A stretch of DNA of 64,000 nucleotides, taken from NCBI GenBank assembly GCA_029940475.1, contig JAPYUT010000002.1, positions 66,934 to 130,933 on the forward strand, in the 5' to 3' direction. The DNA is from Verrucomicrobiales bacterium (lineage in GTDB: Bacteria; Verrucomicrobiota; Verrucomicrobiia; Verrucomicrobiales; DEV007). This document shows positions 43,493 through 51,897 of this stretch, piece after piece. Within the stretch, counting starts at the first letter, position 1; each line of letters opens with the position of its first letter. The translations under genes and the position numbers were made by a program. Under the pieces are notes generated by a model. The model saw only the letters and a list, made by a program, of their open reading frames with translations, had not been told where the DNA came from and did not search any database.

Positions 43493-45340
43493 ATGAGTTC
43501 AAAATCAGAGGATAAACATGAGTTTCAGGCTGAAGTCCAGCAACTGCTGGATATTGTCATTAACTCACTCTACACAGACAAGGAGATATTCGTTCGCGAA
43601 CTGGTTTCCAACGCAGTTGATGCCCTCGAGAAACTGCGGCATATCCAGCTCACGGAAAAATCAATCGCCGACTCTAATCTCGACCTTGAAATCAACATAA
43701 CCACCGACGATGCCGCCAATACCATTACAATAACTGATTATGGAACCGGCATGACACGTGAGGAACTTGTCGAAAACCTCGGGACAATTGCTCACTCGGG
43801 ATCCAAGGCCTTCATTAAGGAACTTTCCAAGAGCGACCAGAAGGAAACAAATATCATCGGCCAGTTCGGCGTTGGCTTTTACAGTGCTTTCATGGTCAGC
43901 AATGAAGTCACTGTCTACACTCGGTCCTGGAACGAGGACTCTGAACACTTATGCTGGAAAAGTGACGGAAAAAGCAGTTATCAAATCGAAACGAACCAAG
44001 GACAACGGCGTGGAACAAAGATCGTTATCAAGCTAAAGGAGGATCAGGAAGAATTCTCTAAAGCCCCGCGCATCAAGACAATCCTCGAAAACTACTCAAA
44101 TTTCGTTCCCTTCGACATCCTCCTTAACGGAGAAAAAGTGAACACGGTTGAAGCCATATGGATGAAACCGAAGGCTGATGTCTCCGACGAGAAATACTCG
44201 GAATTCTACAAGTTCACAGCCAAGGCATTTGATGAACCTCGTTATCGAATGCACTTCAGTGCCGATGTGCCGTTAATGATCAACGCACTGCTTTTTGTCC
44301 CTGAGGAAAATCCGGAGCGCCCGGGATTCGGCCAGGTTGATCCTGGAGTCTCGCTGTATTGCAATAAAGTGTTAATAGACTCTACCCCAAAATCCCTCCT
44401 GCCTGACTGGCTTAGATTTCTCAAGGGCGTAATCGACAGTGAAGATCTGCCGCTTAACATCTCACGTGAAAGTATGCAGGACAGTGCCCTTGTGCAAAAA
44501 CTTAACCGACTTATTGCCAAGCGCTTCATCAAGTTTCTGGATCGGGAGGAAAAATCCGACGCCGAAAAGTTTGCCGCTTTCTATGAAAATTTCCGAAGCT
44601 TCCTCAAGGAAGGAGTTATAACCGACCACGAGAACCGCGACGCACTGGTAAAGCTACTCCGCTTTGAGTCCTCAAGCGAAGACGCTGGAGTTTACGCCAC
44701 CCTTGACGACTATGTTGCGCGCATGAGGGAGGATCAGGATAAGATTTTCTACCAGATAGCCCCTGAACGACAGGCAATTGAAAGCGCCCCTTACCTTGAG
44801 GCTTTCAAGGCAAGAAGTATCGAGGTCCTCTTCCTCTACGATCCGATCGACGAATACCTTGTCGGATCCCTACCCTCCTATGCAGACAAGGAACTAGTAT
44901 CCATTGCGCAATCTGGCATTGAACTGGAGGAATTAACGACTGATGAGCAAGCCCCTGATGAAGCACAGACATCTGCCCTGTGCCAGTGGATGAAAGACAC
45001 CCTTGGCAATCGGGTAGCAGAGGTGAATGTCAGCAAACGACTCGTCAACAGCCCGGCAGCAGCACTGACACCGGGCGGGTCTATAAGCCCGCAGATGAAG
45101 CAAATGATGCGGCAGGTTGATCCACAATTCTCATCCTCCAAGGAAGTTCACCTGGAAATCAACCCGCGCCACAAGCTTCTCAAGAGCCTTGACAGCGCGC
45201 GTGCAGAGCAACCCGACTTCGCCAAGCTGGTGGCTGAGCAAATCGCAGACAATGCATTACTGTCCGCCGGTTTATTGGAGGAAGGCAGGGACATGGTTAC
45301 CAGGGTATACGAAATCATGCAGCGATCCCTGGAAAAATAG
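43493..45340 (+). CDS. htpG: molecular chaperone HtpG (Hsp90)
   Basis: This is a 615-residue bacterial Hsp90 from the ATG at 43493; an in-frame start at 43439 lies inside the promoter and is unlikely. The N-terminal ATPase domain shows YTDKEIFVRELVSNAVDALEKL, the ATP-lid DYGTGMTREELVENLGTIA, SGSKAFIKEL and GQFGVGFYSAFMV. The middle domain contains NFVPFDILLNGEKVN and the catalytic loop DLPLNISRESMQDS. The C-terminal dimerisation domain is complete. HtpG remodels client proteins in the cytosol using ATP. It follows the type VII-like operon after 93 bases but has its own strong promoter, so functional linkage is not implied. A residue count near 615-630 is normal. Confidence 0.97.
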   Translation: MSSKSEDKHEFQAEVQQLLDIVINSLYTDKEIFVRELVSNAVDALEKLRHIQLTEKSIADSNLDLEINITTDDAANTITITDYGTGMTREELVENLGTIAHSGSKAFIKELSKSDQKETNIIGQFGVGFYSAFMVSNEVTVYTRSWNEDSEHLCWKSDGKSSYQIETNQGQRRGTKIVIKLKEDQEEFSKAPRIKTILENYSNFVPFDILLNGEKVNTVEAIWMKPKADVSDEKYSEFYKFTAKAFDEPRYRMHFSADVPLMINALLFVPEENPERPGFGQVDPGVSLYCNKVLIDSTPKSLLPDWLRFLKGVIDSEDLPLNISRESMQDSALVQKLNRLIAKRFIKFLDREEKSDAEKFAAFYENFRSFLKEGVITDHENRDALVKLLRFESSSEDAGVYATLDDYVARMREDQDKIFYQIAPERQAIESAPYLEAFKARSIEVLFLYDPIDEYLVGSLPSYADKELVSIAQSGIELEELTTDEQAPDEAQTSALCQWMKDTLGNRVAEVNVSKRLVNSPAAALTPGGSISPQMKQMMRQVDPQFSSSKEVHLEINPRHKLLKSLDSARAEQPDFAKLVAEQIADNALLSAGLLEEGRDMVTRVYEIMQRSLEK

Positions 45341-45406
45341 CCAAGGAGATAGCTCACCGTTATACCCATGTCATCTCCCCGGTCATGCACGGGTCGGCGA
45401 CATTCA

Positions 45407-45640
45407 TTACAAGCCCAGCGGAGTAACTGGCGAGGATGAGGATCCTCCACCAGTCGTATCTTTAAGGTCTTCAAGTTTACGATGATCTGCTTTTGCTTCT
45501 TCCCTCAGGCGCAGGAGATCATCATGTTCGTGCCTCAACGTTGCCTCCAGATCGACAACACGCGCAGTCAGCGCATCCAGTTCACTCTTAAGCCCTGCCA
45601 AGACTTTACCCTGATCTTCAGGATTATCGTTTGCTGCCAT
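45407..45640 (-). CDS. small coiled-coil protein of unknown function
   Basis: This is a 77-residue protein from an ATG at 45640 (an in-frame start at 45745 would add 35 residues with a non-coding look). A short polar N-terminus leads to a single long coiled coil (about 10-58: AGLKSELDALTARVVDLEAT, then LRHEHDDLLRLREEAKADHR). The tail is Gly/Ser/Pro-rich (TTGGGSSSSPVTPLGL). It resembles small SlyX-like or cell-division-associated coils but no family can be assigned. It lies alone on the minus strand between htpG and an exported hypothetical protein; the upstream region overlaps the promoter region of the latter. Confidence 0.5.
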   Translation of the reverse strand: MAANDNPEDQGKVLAGLKSELDALTARVVDLEATLRHEHDDLLRLREEAKADHRKLEDLKDTTGGGSSSSPVTPLGL

Positions 45641-45813
45641 ACTGTTGCCTTTCGCTAATGGTCTGCACTCCATCTCATTGAGTTCGGCTGAAATTTCGCC
45701 AGTAACTGATTGCCAACAGATTGCTGGTAAAACTCTAAACCACATTGAATTGGCAATGCAATACTTAAGTCGCTTAAAATTATTAAATAAACCGATTTAC
45801 TGTATGGTATTAG

Positions 45814-46671
45814 ATGCGGCGTGCATCACGAATGCTCAATTTGGCAGCCATGCTGTTCATTACCCTTTCAGCGCTACCCGCCGGACAACCTTCGCCCTCA
45901 TGGGCTGCAGCCTTTGGTAGTGGCATCCAACAACCGCACACTGTGCCTGCCAAACAGGGCAATCATCCCCCAGCGGCAGACAAAGCCAGCCAGACAAACG
46001 AAGACCAAAGTCAAACGGATGCAGAATCCCTGGTTGCAACTTTCGCAGCTGCACTGGCAGCAGGAACAATTGCCTTCACCCCGGAGCAAAAAACTGCAGA
46101 TGTCGTGAAGATGCTCGCTCAAGGGGTGCGGGGTAGAGGCCGGTTTGCCGACACCCTGTTCCACGTTGCACAGCTAACTCCATCCCGGCAGGCGACAGCA
46201 CTTTCCAGGATCATCTACAGGAGGGGACAGTTAAGCATTGCTAATGACGCTTCATCTCTGCCTGAACGAAAGCCCCGGGCTACAGAAAAACTTGTAATCT
46301 TTGCAGACGGCTTGCTAAAAGTGGCAGTCCCCAGGGGCTTCGACGCGACAACCACTGATAATGGCGATGTTCTCCTGCATATTAATCAATCCACTCTGAT
46401 AGTACACCTGGAAAAACTGATCCCCCCCGGACATGATGCATGGAGCGAAATCCGAACAATCGCCTCGGAAAAGAGCAGCAACCTGAACCTGTCCGGGAAG
46501 AAGGCTTACGTTCTCGCTCCCAACGGGCGGCTCCCAAGGTCAGCCATCATCGGGTTCGGCACTGCAATCGTAACCATGAAAATCGATGGTGACCCGGGAT
46601 CTCCCGGGATCACCAAAATCCGATTTGCTCTGCCAAGAATCATCGAGAGCCTGACCCTTGTAAAAGAATAA
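45814..46671 (+). CDS. exported protein of unknown function
   Basis: This is a 285-residue protein with an N-terminal signal peptide (about 1-31, ending PSWAAA). A polar Gln/Asn/Asp-rich linker (about 35-70) precedes a first folded region (about 70-145) with FTPEQKTADVVKMLAQGVRG and a GQLSIANDASS motif. A C-terminal beta-rich domain (about 155-285) contains KLVIFADGLLKVAVPRGFDA and a HINQSTLIVHLEKLIPPGHD stretch. I do not recognise the family. It lies between a small coiled-coil gene (opposite strand) and a small lipoprotein gene (same strand, 95 bases downstream). It is probably periplasmic or secreted. Confidence 0.7.
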   Translation: MRRASRMLNLAAMLFITLSALPAGQPSPSWAAAFGSGIQQPHTVPAKQGNHPPAADKASQTNEDQSQTDAESLVATFAAALAAGTIAFTPEQKTADVVKMLAQGVRGRGRFADTLFHVAQLTPSRQATALSRIIYRRGQLSIANDASSLPERKPRATEKLVIFADGLLKVAVPRGFDATTTDNGDVLLHINQSTLIVHLEKLIPPGHDAWSEIRTIASEKSSNLNLSGKKAYVLAPNGRLPRSAIIGFGTAIVTMKIDGDPGSPGITKIRFALPRIIESLTLVKE

Positions 46672-46766
46672 AAGCAATCAATCCGTCAACATCACCCCTT
46701 GTAAAAAAAACACCAAAAGTAATATTTCCGCTTGCCTCGCTGCCACGCTTTTTTTATTTTTCAAAG

Positions 46767-47219
46767 ATGCCCACCGGGAGAATTTTCATCACCTTTAGCG
46801 CACTACTCCTGCTTTCTGGCTGCACAGGATTCCATTATCAGTGGCTTCATTCCAAGGGGCACTTTCCTCAATCCGGCCCCGCTGACATTGAGGGCCTGTG
46901 GAGCGGTTCATGGGAGAGTTCAACAACCAAGCATAGCGGAAAATTACGCTGCGTGGTGCGCAAAGCTTCTCCGGACTCCTACAGTTTTCACTACCGGGCA
47001 ACCTGGGCGCGTATCATCAGCGGGAACTTTAAGATTAACTGCACCGTAAACAGCGACAACGAAAAGTGGCGGTTTTCCGGGAAAAAGAACCTGGGAATCC
47101 TTGGCGGGAAGTTCTCCCACCATGGCACCGCGTCATTGAATGAAATTCAGGCGACATACCATTCTGAACAGGGTGACGAAGGCACCTTTGAACTCCATCG
47201 TCCAGCCAAACCACAATAG
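46767..47219 (+). CDS. small lipoprotein of unknown function
   Basis: This is a 150-residue putative lipoprotein. The signal peptide ends in the lipobox LLLSGC-TG (Cys near 19). The mature part is a compact beta-rich domain containing DIEGLWSGSWESSTTKHSGK, CVVRKASPDSYSFHYRAT and a final GDEGTFELHR. The repeated WSGSW and GTFxL pattern is that of a lipocalin-like or small beta-barrel fold, but no family is recognised. The start follows a T-rich stretch without a Shine-Dalgarno sequence. It converges with the pilB gene at a 39-base distance. Confidence 0.7.
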   Translation: MPTGRIFITFSALLLLSGCTGFHYQWLHSKGHFPQSGPADIEGLWSGSWESSTTKHSGKLRCVVRKASPDSYSFHYRATWARIISGNFKINCTVNSDNEKWRFSGKKNLGILGGKFSHHGTASLNEIQATYHSEQGDEGTFELHRPAKPQ

Positions 47220-47258
47220 GCCTACAGCAGAATCATTGCCGCTGTCCCGAAATCCTCA

Positions 47259-49472
47259 CTACATTGCCCCAAAATGCGCAAGTTTGCTGATTTCATCCAT
47301 CGTCGTGTTGCCACCGACCACTTGAAACATCCCTTCCTGGTATAATGACAACACCCCTAATTTCGCCGCCTCCTTGCGCATATTAGACATCGGTTCCCCA
47401 CTTGATATCATCTCGGCCAAATCCGCTCCCACTGGACACATCTCCATCAACGCCACCCTTCCCAAATAACCGTTGCCGCTGCACTCGTCACATCCCTGAG
47501 CCTCAAATATAGGCTCCTCCATTGGTGCAGTTATAATGCCGTTATGGTAAAAATATTCCTGAAGTTTTCTGGGAGCAGGAATGGGTCGCTTGCAATAATT
47601 GCAAAGACGCTTGACTAGGCGTTGCGCTTGGCTCAATGCCAGTGCATCAGCCAGCAGGTAAGGTTCCACCCCCATTGAAATCAGGCGAGAAACCGCGCGT
47701 AACGAATCATTAGCGTGTAATGTAGTGAGAACAAGGTGACCGGTCAGCGCGGAATTAATAGCCGCTGTCGCGGTCTCTTCGTCCCGCGATTCACCAACCA
47801 GGATAACATCAGGGTCTGCGCGTAAAAGTGCACGCAATCCAGTGGCGAAATTAATCCCGTGGAATTCATCGGTCTGCGTCTGGTTAATTCCCTCAATCTC
47901 GTATTCAATGGGGTCTTCAATCGTGTGTATGTTTAAATCAACCTCATTGATCGAGTTAATAAAGGCATAGAGTGTTGTCGTTTTTCCTGAACCGGTAGGG
48001 CCGGTAACCAATACCAGGCCCTGGTCACGCTTCATCCCCGAGTTCACAATGCTCAGTTGCCGGTCAGAAAGGTTCAGTTCACTGAGTTCCTTAATGCCGT
48101 CCTGTTTGTCCAGGAAGCGCATCGTGAGTTTCTGATTCTCCTTGCGGCAGGGAACAGCGGAAACACGGACATCAATCCGTTTCTGCCCGATCTTTAACCC
48201 AAACCTGGCATCCTGAAGATCCTGATGTTGATGCCCCATGTTGGAGTAGTTCTTAAACAGCGCAATGAATCGCGGTAACTGTTCCTCGGAACAGGAGTGG
48301 ATGACTTTTAAGCTCCCGTCAACACGGGCACGAAAGCGCGCCGTGTTGAAATATTTTTCAACATGAAGGTCACTTCCGCGACTGGTAATCGCCCGGTAGA
48401 GGATCCATTTAAGAACATCTTCCGGTGCCGTGTTCGGGTTGGCGGGATTAACTGCAGCCATGTCCCCCGGATCAATCTCGACGAGATTCTGATCTTCGGA
48501 ATAATAAAGCTCACCGGTCTCGACTGTTGCCTGATTACTTACTCCCTTGCCCCGATTTCGGACAATTGCCGCGCGGATGGCATCACTGTCAGCAAGCACG
48601 GGAATGATCTCAATGGATTCATGCCCCGCCGACAACCACTCATCCTCGAAGGCATGGACAGAAGGAGATTCCGAAAGCAGGTACATTACCCCCTCGCCCT
48701 CAAACATCGGGAAAACCTCATGCTTCTCCAGTAACTGGTCGGGAAAGGTGGTCTGCGAAGGCGCCTCGTCCGGGTTGAAACACGCTTGCCGCGTCAGCAT
48801 ATAAACAAAGCCAATGCCATAGTGACGCGGCAATCCTTTGTAATCACCTGGCCGCTGAATATCAATCGCCTGGTTCTCAGAAACCAGAACCTCCCACTTC
48901 TCCTTTTCCGATGCGCTGAGAGGATAATTACACACAAACCAATCAAGAATTGAATGTGGTGTCGAATTGGGAAGCGGCGGAGCCAGTCCTTCGACAGCAC
49001 CGGTATGCCTGAGTGGCTTGAAATTCATTCTCGCCCGGAAATCCTCACGAATGGAGGCATAAACATCCCTCTCAATAACGACACGAACGCAAAGGAAATC
49101 AGGAATGCCCCAGGTCTCCGGAGAAGAGGGATTATAGTGACCAAGAATCAGGAGCGGCCCCAAGGTGGCTACCGGCATCCATGGTTCCTCCGCCTTCGAT
49201 ACCCTTCCCAATTTACGCAACATGCTCTCGGCATCAACCGGGCAAGCTGACCGGGGCAACTTGACTGGAAGCAATCCGCTACGACGGGCAACCTGTTCAA
49301 TAGGCAACTCCTTCCCGGATAATGAAGCCGATGGTTCCGGTGCGGCTACTTGCTGGGATTCTGGGGTTTGCAGCGATCGCTGCAACGGATCCACTGCAGG
49401 AACAATTCCTGCCGTCCGGCTTTCGCCGGTTGCTCCTGTGTGGTCTGGATCAAGCATTTGAACGGGCAGCAC
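47259..49472 (-). CDS. pilB: type IV pilus assembly ATPase PilB with long N-terminal region
   Basis: This is a 737-residue PilB/GspE ATPase. The last 400 residues are canonical: SDLHVEKYFNTARFRARVDG near 360, Walker A GPTGSGKTTTLYAF near 488, IEDPIEYEIEG, Walker B DPDVILVGESRDEE near 550, TGHLVLTTLHANDS, and the zinc motif CNYC (near 625) with CDEC (near 662). The first 300 residues are not the usual GspE N1 domain of about 150. They form a longer unassigned domain after a Pro/Ser/Ala-rich linker. The start is a GTG 6 bases after the preceding pilin stop codon; an ATG 5 codons later is possible. PilB powers pilus extension, and this is the last gene of the pilus locus. PilT at 58758-59825 is the opposing retraction motor. 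Confidence 0.92.
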   Translation of the reverse strand: MLPVQMLDPDHTGATGESRTAGIVPAVDPLQRSLQTPESQQVAAPEPSASLSGKELPIEQVARRSGLLPVKLPRSACPVDAESMLRKLGRVSKAEEPWMPVATLGPLLILGHYNPSSPETWGIPDFLCVRVVIERDVYASIREDFRARMNFKPLRHTGAVEGLAPPLPNSTPHSILDWFVCNYPLSASEKEKWEVLVSENQAIDIQRPGDYKGLPRHYGIGFVYMLTRQACFNPDEAPSQTTFPDQLLEKHEVFPMFEGEGVMYLLSESPSVHAFEDEWLSAGHESIEIIPVLADSDAIRAAIVRNRGKGVSNQATVETGELYYSEDQNLVEIDPGDMAAVNPANPNTAPEDVLKWILYRAITSRGSDLHVEKYFNTARFRARVDGSLKVIHSCSEEQLPRFIALFKNYSNMGHQHQDLQDARFGLKIGQKRIDVRVSAVPCRKENQKLTMRFLDKQDGIKELSELNLSDRQLSIVNSGMKRDQGLVLVTGPTGSGKTTTLYAFINSINEVDLNIHTIEDPIEYEIEGINQTQTDEFHGINFATGLRALLRADPDVILVGESRDEETATAAINSALTGHLVLTTLHANDSLRAVSRLISMGVEPYLLADALALSQAQRLVKRLCNYCKRPIPAPRKLQEYFYHNGIITAPMEEPIFEAQGCDECSGNGYLGRVALMEMCPVGADLAEMISSGEPMSNMRKEAAKLGVLSLYQEGMFQVVGGNTTMDEISKLAHFGAM

Positions 49473-49478
49473 GCCACC

Positions 49479-49979
49479 CTAAGCTCCCACCGGGACAAAA
49501 TCATCAGGAAATGTGTAATTTAAACTATAGTCAGAAGCATCAAACTGAACCTTAATCCCGCTGCCTGAGACACCCGGGGCAAGCACAGTAAACACTTTAC
49601 CGTTCCAGCGTAGCCGATACTCACCAACATCAGAATTGCCCACAGGGTGCCAGTTCTGCGGGACAAAGGGGGCACCCGGAACAAGGTTGGATGGATCACG
49701 CCACTGTAGCGAGCGCACAATTGCAATTTCATCATCCGTAATGCTGTTGTCAGCAGGAAGATTAAACTCGTAGTTCACTTGGGAATGTTTCTTCAGGCCA
49801 TTATTGAGTACCGTTGCGACATCTTCAGCTACCACAGACCTCGAAGCATCAAGAGTCCCTCCAAAATAAGTGATTGCAATGGAGGTAATGACAGCCAGCA
49901 CAGCAACCGTAACGATCATTTCAACGAGGCTGAAGCCACGATTCCCGCGACACTCTTTAGTGCAGGTGCAAATTCTCAC
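49479..49979 (-). CDS. type IV prepilin-like protein (minor pilin)
   Basis: This is a 166-residue prepilin from a GTG start. The leader ECRGNRG is followed by the class III signal with N-terminal helix FSLVEMIVTVAVLAVITSIA, with Gly at -1 and Glu at +5. The C-terminal globular part (about 40-166) contains VNYEFNLPADNSITDDEI and DVGEYRLRWNGKVFTVLAPG. It is probably a minor pilin of the pilus locus. It is 6 bases upstream of pilB and 73 bases downstream of the next prepilin gene, all on the minus strand. Confidence 0.85.
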   Translation of the reverse strand: MRICTCTKECRGNRGFSLVEMIVTVAVLAVITSIAITYFGGTLDASRSVVAEDVATVLNNGLKKHSQVNYEFNLPADNSITDDEIAIVRSLQWRDPSNLVPGAPFVPQNWHPVGNSDVGEYRLRWNGKVFTVLAPGVSGSGIKVQFDASDYSLNYTFPDDFVPVGA

Positions 49980-50052
49980 GCTTTTCTCCTCTCACAAACA
50001 TTTAACAACCGCCCAAAACCCCTTTCCCGATTGCCTCTTCTCGAATTTTCTC

Positions 50053-50436
50053 CTAGTAAAAAATTATTCCTCCTGGCCCACTCAGCGGCATTTTAGATAC
50101 GGTTACTATGCTGCCCGGGAGATTAATTGAATAGCCGCTCGGCATGTAATCACCGATCGCCGCAGGCGCAAACGCAAGGTACGAAGCCAGCAACGAATAT
50201 CGCGTCTGGTCACTGGTCTGAGACGCCCAGTTACTGGTAGCATTCGTCCTGCCGTAGGATTGGATATAGCTAACCAGTGCCAGATTCATGGCTTCAGCAC
50301 GGGAGATGGCGAGATTGGTCTCACTGTCCTGTTTTACTGCGATGATATTGGGTAGCGCCAAAAAAGTAATCACTCCAATGATTGCCACTGCAGCCAACAC
50401 TTCCACCAGTGAAAATGCACGTTCTGTTTTTTTCAT
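50053..50436 (-). CDS. type IV prepilin-like protein (minor pilin)
   Basis: This is a 127-residue prepilin from the ATG at 50436, the only start that places a short basic leader (MKKTERA) directly before the N-helix FSLVEVLAAVAIIGVITFLA. The position before the cleavage site is Ala. The globular domain is short (about 35-127) with LALVSYIQSYGRTNATSNWA and a hydrophobic C-terminus GPGGIIFY. A longer reading frame extends upstream into the neighbouring gene, but its N-terminal part has no sensible leader. The gene lies between two other prepilin genes and is part of the same transcript. Confidence 0.82.
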   Translation of the reverse strand: MKKTERAFSLVEVLAAVAIIGVITFLALPNIIAVKQDSETNLAISRAEAMNLALVSYIQSYGRTNATSNWASQTSDQTRYSLLASYLAFAPAAIGDYMPSGYSINLPGSIVTVSKMPLSGPGGIIFY

Positions 50437-50494
50437 CTTTACTCTCTGCTCCGTCTGGGTGCTATATGTGGGGGGCGATCTTCTGCTCGAAATT

Positions 50495-51046
50495 CTAGGG
50501 ATAAAGCTCGACTTTGGGATACGGGCTCCTCTTTCCTGCTCCCGGCAAACTCCAGGCGGACAACTCAATATGCTGGCCGGTCTTAGCCATGGCTCCGCTT
50601 TGTATCTTGGTAAAATCCGAACCCGGGGAGGAATCAGCAAGATGACGGTAAGTATCATCATCAAGGTAATCCTTGATCAACTCAAGCCGCCCGACAATGT
50701 CGCCGTTGCTGCGCGATTCACGGGGATTACTTGGACTGTCGGTCCAGTAATTGGTCGCATAATTGTATTTATTACGCACATATCCGACAGTGCGTTCATA
50801 TCGGCGTGAAGGATTGTTTGCATCCGGAACCTCAAATCCACCGACTTGCCCAGAAATCCAGTTATTAATCGCCGACTGCAGGGTAGCCTGCTGTTGTCGC
50901 GCCATGACATTGCGCGAATCCTGCGCGGCATTTGAAAATGAATTAATGACCAACGCTGCCATGATCGAGATAATGGCCAGGACAAGAAGAAGCTCCACCA
51001 GAGAGAAAGCTTTATTGGCTCTGGATACTGAAAGTTTCGTGATCAT
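50495..51046 (-). CDS. type IV prepilin-like protein
   Basis: This is a 183-residue prepilin. The leader MITKLSVSRANKA precedes the N-helix FSLVELLLVLAIISIMAALV, with Ala at -1 and Glu at +5. The globular part (about 40-183) includes WISGQVGGFEVPDANNPSRR and ESRSNGDIVGRLELIKDYLD. No disulfide pair is evident. It is separated from the major pilin-like gene upstream by a strong hairpin (51091-51116) and is followed closely by two further prepilin genes. It is likely a minor pilin or a second pilus subunit. Confidence 0.85.
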   Translation of the reverse strand: MITKLSVSRANKAFSLVELLLVLAIISIMAALVINSFSNAAQDSRNVMARQQQATLQSAINNWISGQVGGFEVPDANNPSRRYERTVGYVRNKYNYATNYWTDSPSNPRESRSNGDIVGRLELIKDYLDDDTYRHLADSSPGSDFTKIQSGAMAKTGQHIELSAWSLPGAGKRSPYPKVELYP

Positions 51047-51090
51047 CAGGTCGCGATGCCCAGGATTTTTTAAAGCTATTTGTTAAGAAA

Positions 51091-51116
51091 GGGCTCCCCG
51101 GTTACCCGGGGAGCCC
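51091..51116 (-). terminator. hairpin terminator after the major pilin gene
   Basis: A perfect 11-base-pair G+C-rich stem (arms 51091-51101 and 51106-51116, loop TTAC) lies 32 bases after the pilin stop codon. In the minus direction it is followed by TTTCTTAACA, a moderate U tract. It probably stops most but not all transcripts, so the downstream prepilins and pilB would be expressed at a lower level. Confidence 0.75.
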
Positions 51117-51147
51117 TCGCGTGAATTGATAATTCAATTTACTCCTG

Positions 51148-51546
51148 CTACGATGAACTCGGAGAATAAATGATCATCTTGGCGTAAGAATCATACGAGA
51201 GATGCTGTGCTGCATTTGCCTTCTCGGTTTCACTTACGTTTGGCACCTTAAAGAGCGTGGTATCAAAGCCTGAATCAGCACTCCCGAAAACACCGCTGTC
51301 TACCAGGTCGTCGACAATATCGGCAACTGAAGTGGACTCAAAGGTGGCGCCGGCAGCAACCGCCGAGGCACACACTGAGGCGAGGCTCTGGGCATTGCGC
51401 TTGGCTTTGCTGGCATTGGCTTGACTAGTGATGTTCCCGATAGTCGGAACCGCGATAGCGGCAATGATGCCGATAACCGCGATGACCACGAGCATTTCAA
51501 CAAGGCTGAAACCAGCCTTCACGTTTTTGACAAGATTCGTCTTCAT
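51148..51546 (-). CDS. pilA: major type IV prepilin (PilA-like)
   Basis: This is a 132-residue prepilin with a classic leader MKTNLVKNVKAG and N-helix FSLVEMLVVIAVIGIIAAIA, with Gly at -1 and Glu at +5. The globular part is Ala/Ser-rich (ASKAKRNAQSLASVCASAVA, then AGATFESTSVADIVDDLVDS) and ends YAKMIIYSPSSS. It is the smallest of the cluster's full prepilins, has its own A+T-rich promoter and is followed by a strong hairpin. These are features of a highly expressed major subunit; this assignment is inference from context. The single Cys near 55 could not form an intramolecular disulfide. Confidence 0.82.
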   Translation of the reverse strand: MKTNLVKNVKAGFSLVEMLVVIAVIGIIAAIAVPTIGNITSQANASKAKRNAQSLASVCASAVAAGATFESTSVADIVDDLVDSGVFGSADSGFDTTLFKVPNVSETEKANAAQHLSYDSYAKMIIYSPSSS

Positions 51547-51897
51547 TTTATTATTGCTGTTTTTAATTAATTAGGTTGTTCTGCTCCCGATTATCACGGG
51601 ATATATGGATATTATAACAAATATGGAATTATTCAAGTATAATTTATAATTATTATAATTTAGAGAACTTCCACATCTTAAGATTTTAGATATCTCGATT
51701 ATAAGTTGATAACCAAAGAGTTATAATTGAGTTTCTGCTTAGCTTTGAAATATCCCCCCATTATTGTCTAACTTCTGATATTCTATTCCCTGGGGACAAT
51801 CTCCCTCAGGATCGAGGAGGGGAAGCAAGCACCTCAGGAAAACTCAATGCTCACTCCCCTGCTTTGACCTCTGCTGTCAAAATGACTTACCCTGCGC
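51547..51897. other. spacer with pilA promoter and 3' region of pilC
   Basis: These 351 bases hold no gene. The left 90 bases are the A+T-rich pilA leader and promoter, including a small CCCG/CGGG hairpin at 51586-51600. The right part follows the pilC stop codon. It carries a TTTGAC/GTCAAA hairpin (51863-51881) without a T run and a purine-rich stretch near 51815-51832. Confidence 0.5.
51611..51637 (-). promoter_or_regulatory. pilA promoter with CTTG-N17-TATAAT architecture
   Basis: On the minus strand an exact TATAAT (51616-51611) is preceded at 17 bases by CTTG (51637-51634). Transcription would start near 51604, giving a leader of about 58 bases. The same CTTG-N17-TATAAT layout occurs before the giant prepilin gene at 63839-63865. 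Confidence 0.5.

Noticed and set aside
50437-50664. N-terminal extension of the prepilin reading frame
   Set aside because: The extra 76 residues have no leader character and overlap the upstream prepilin gene; the prepilin signal starts at the ATG at 50436.
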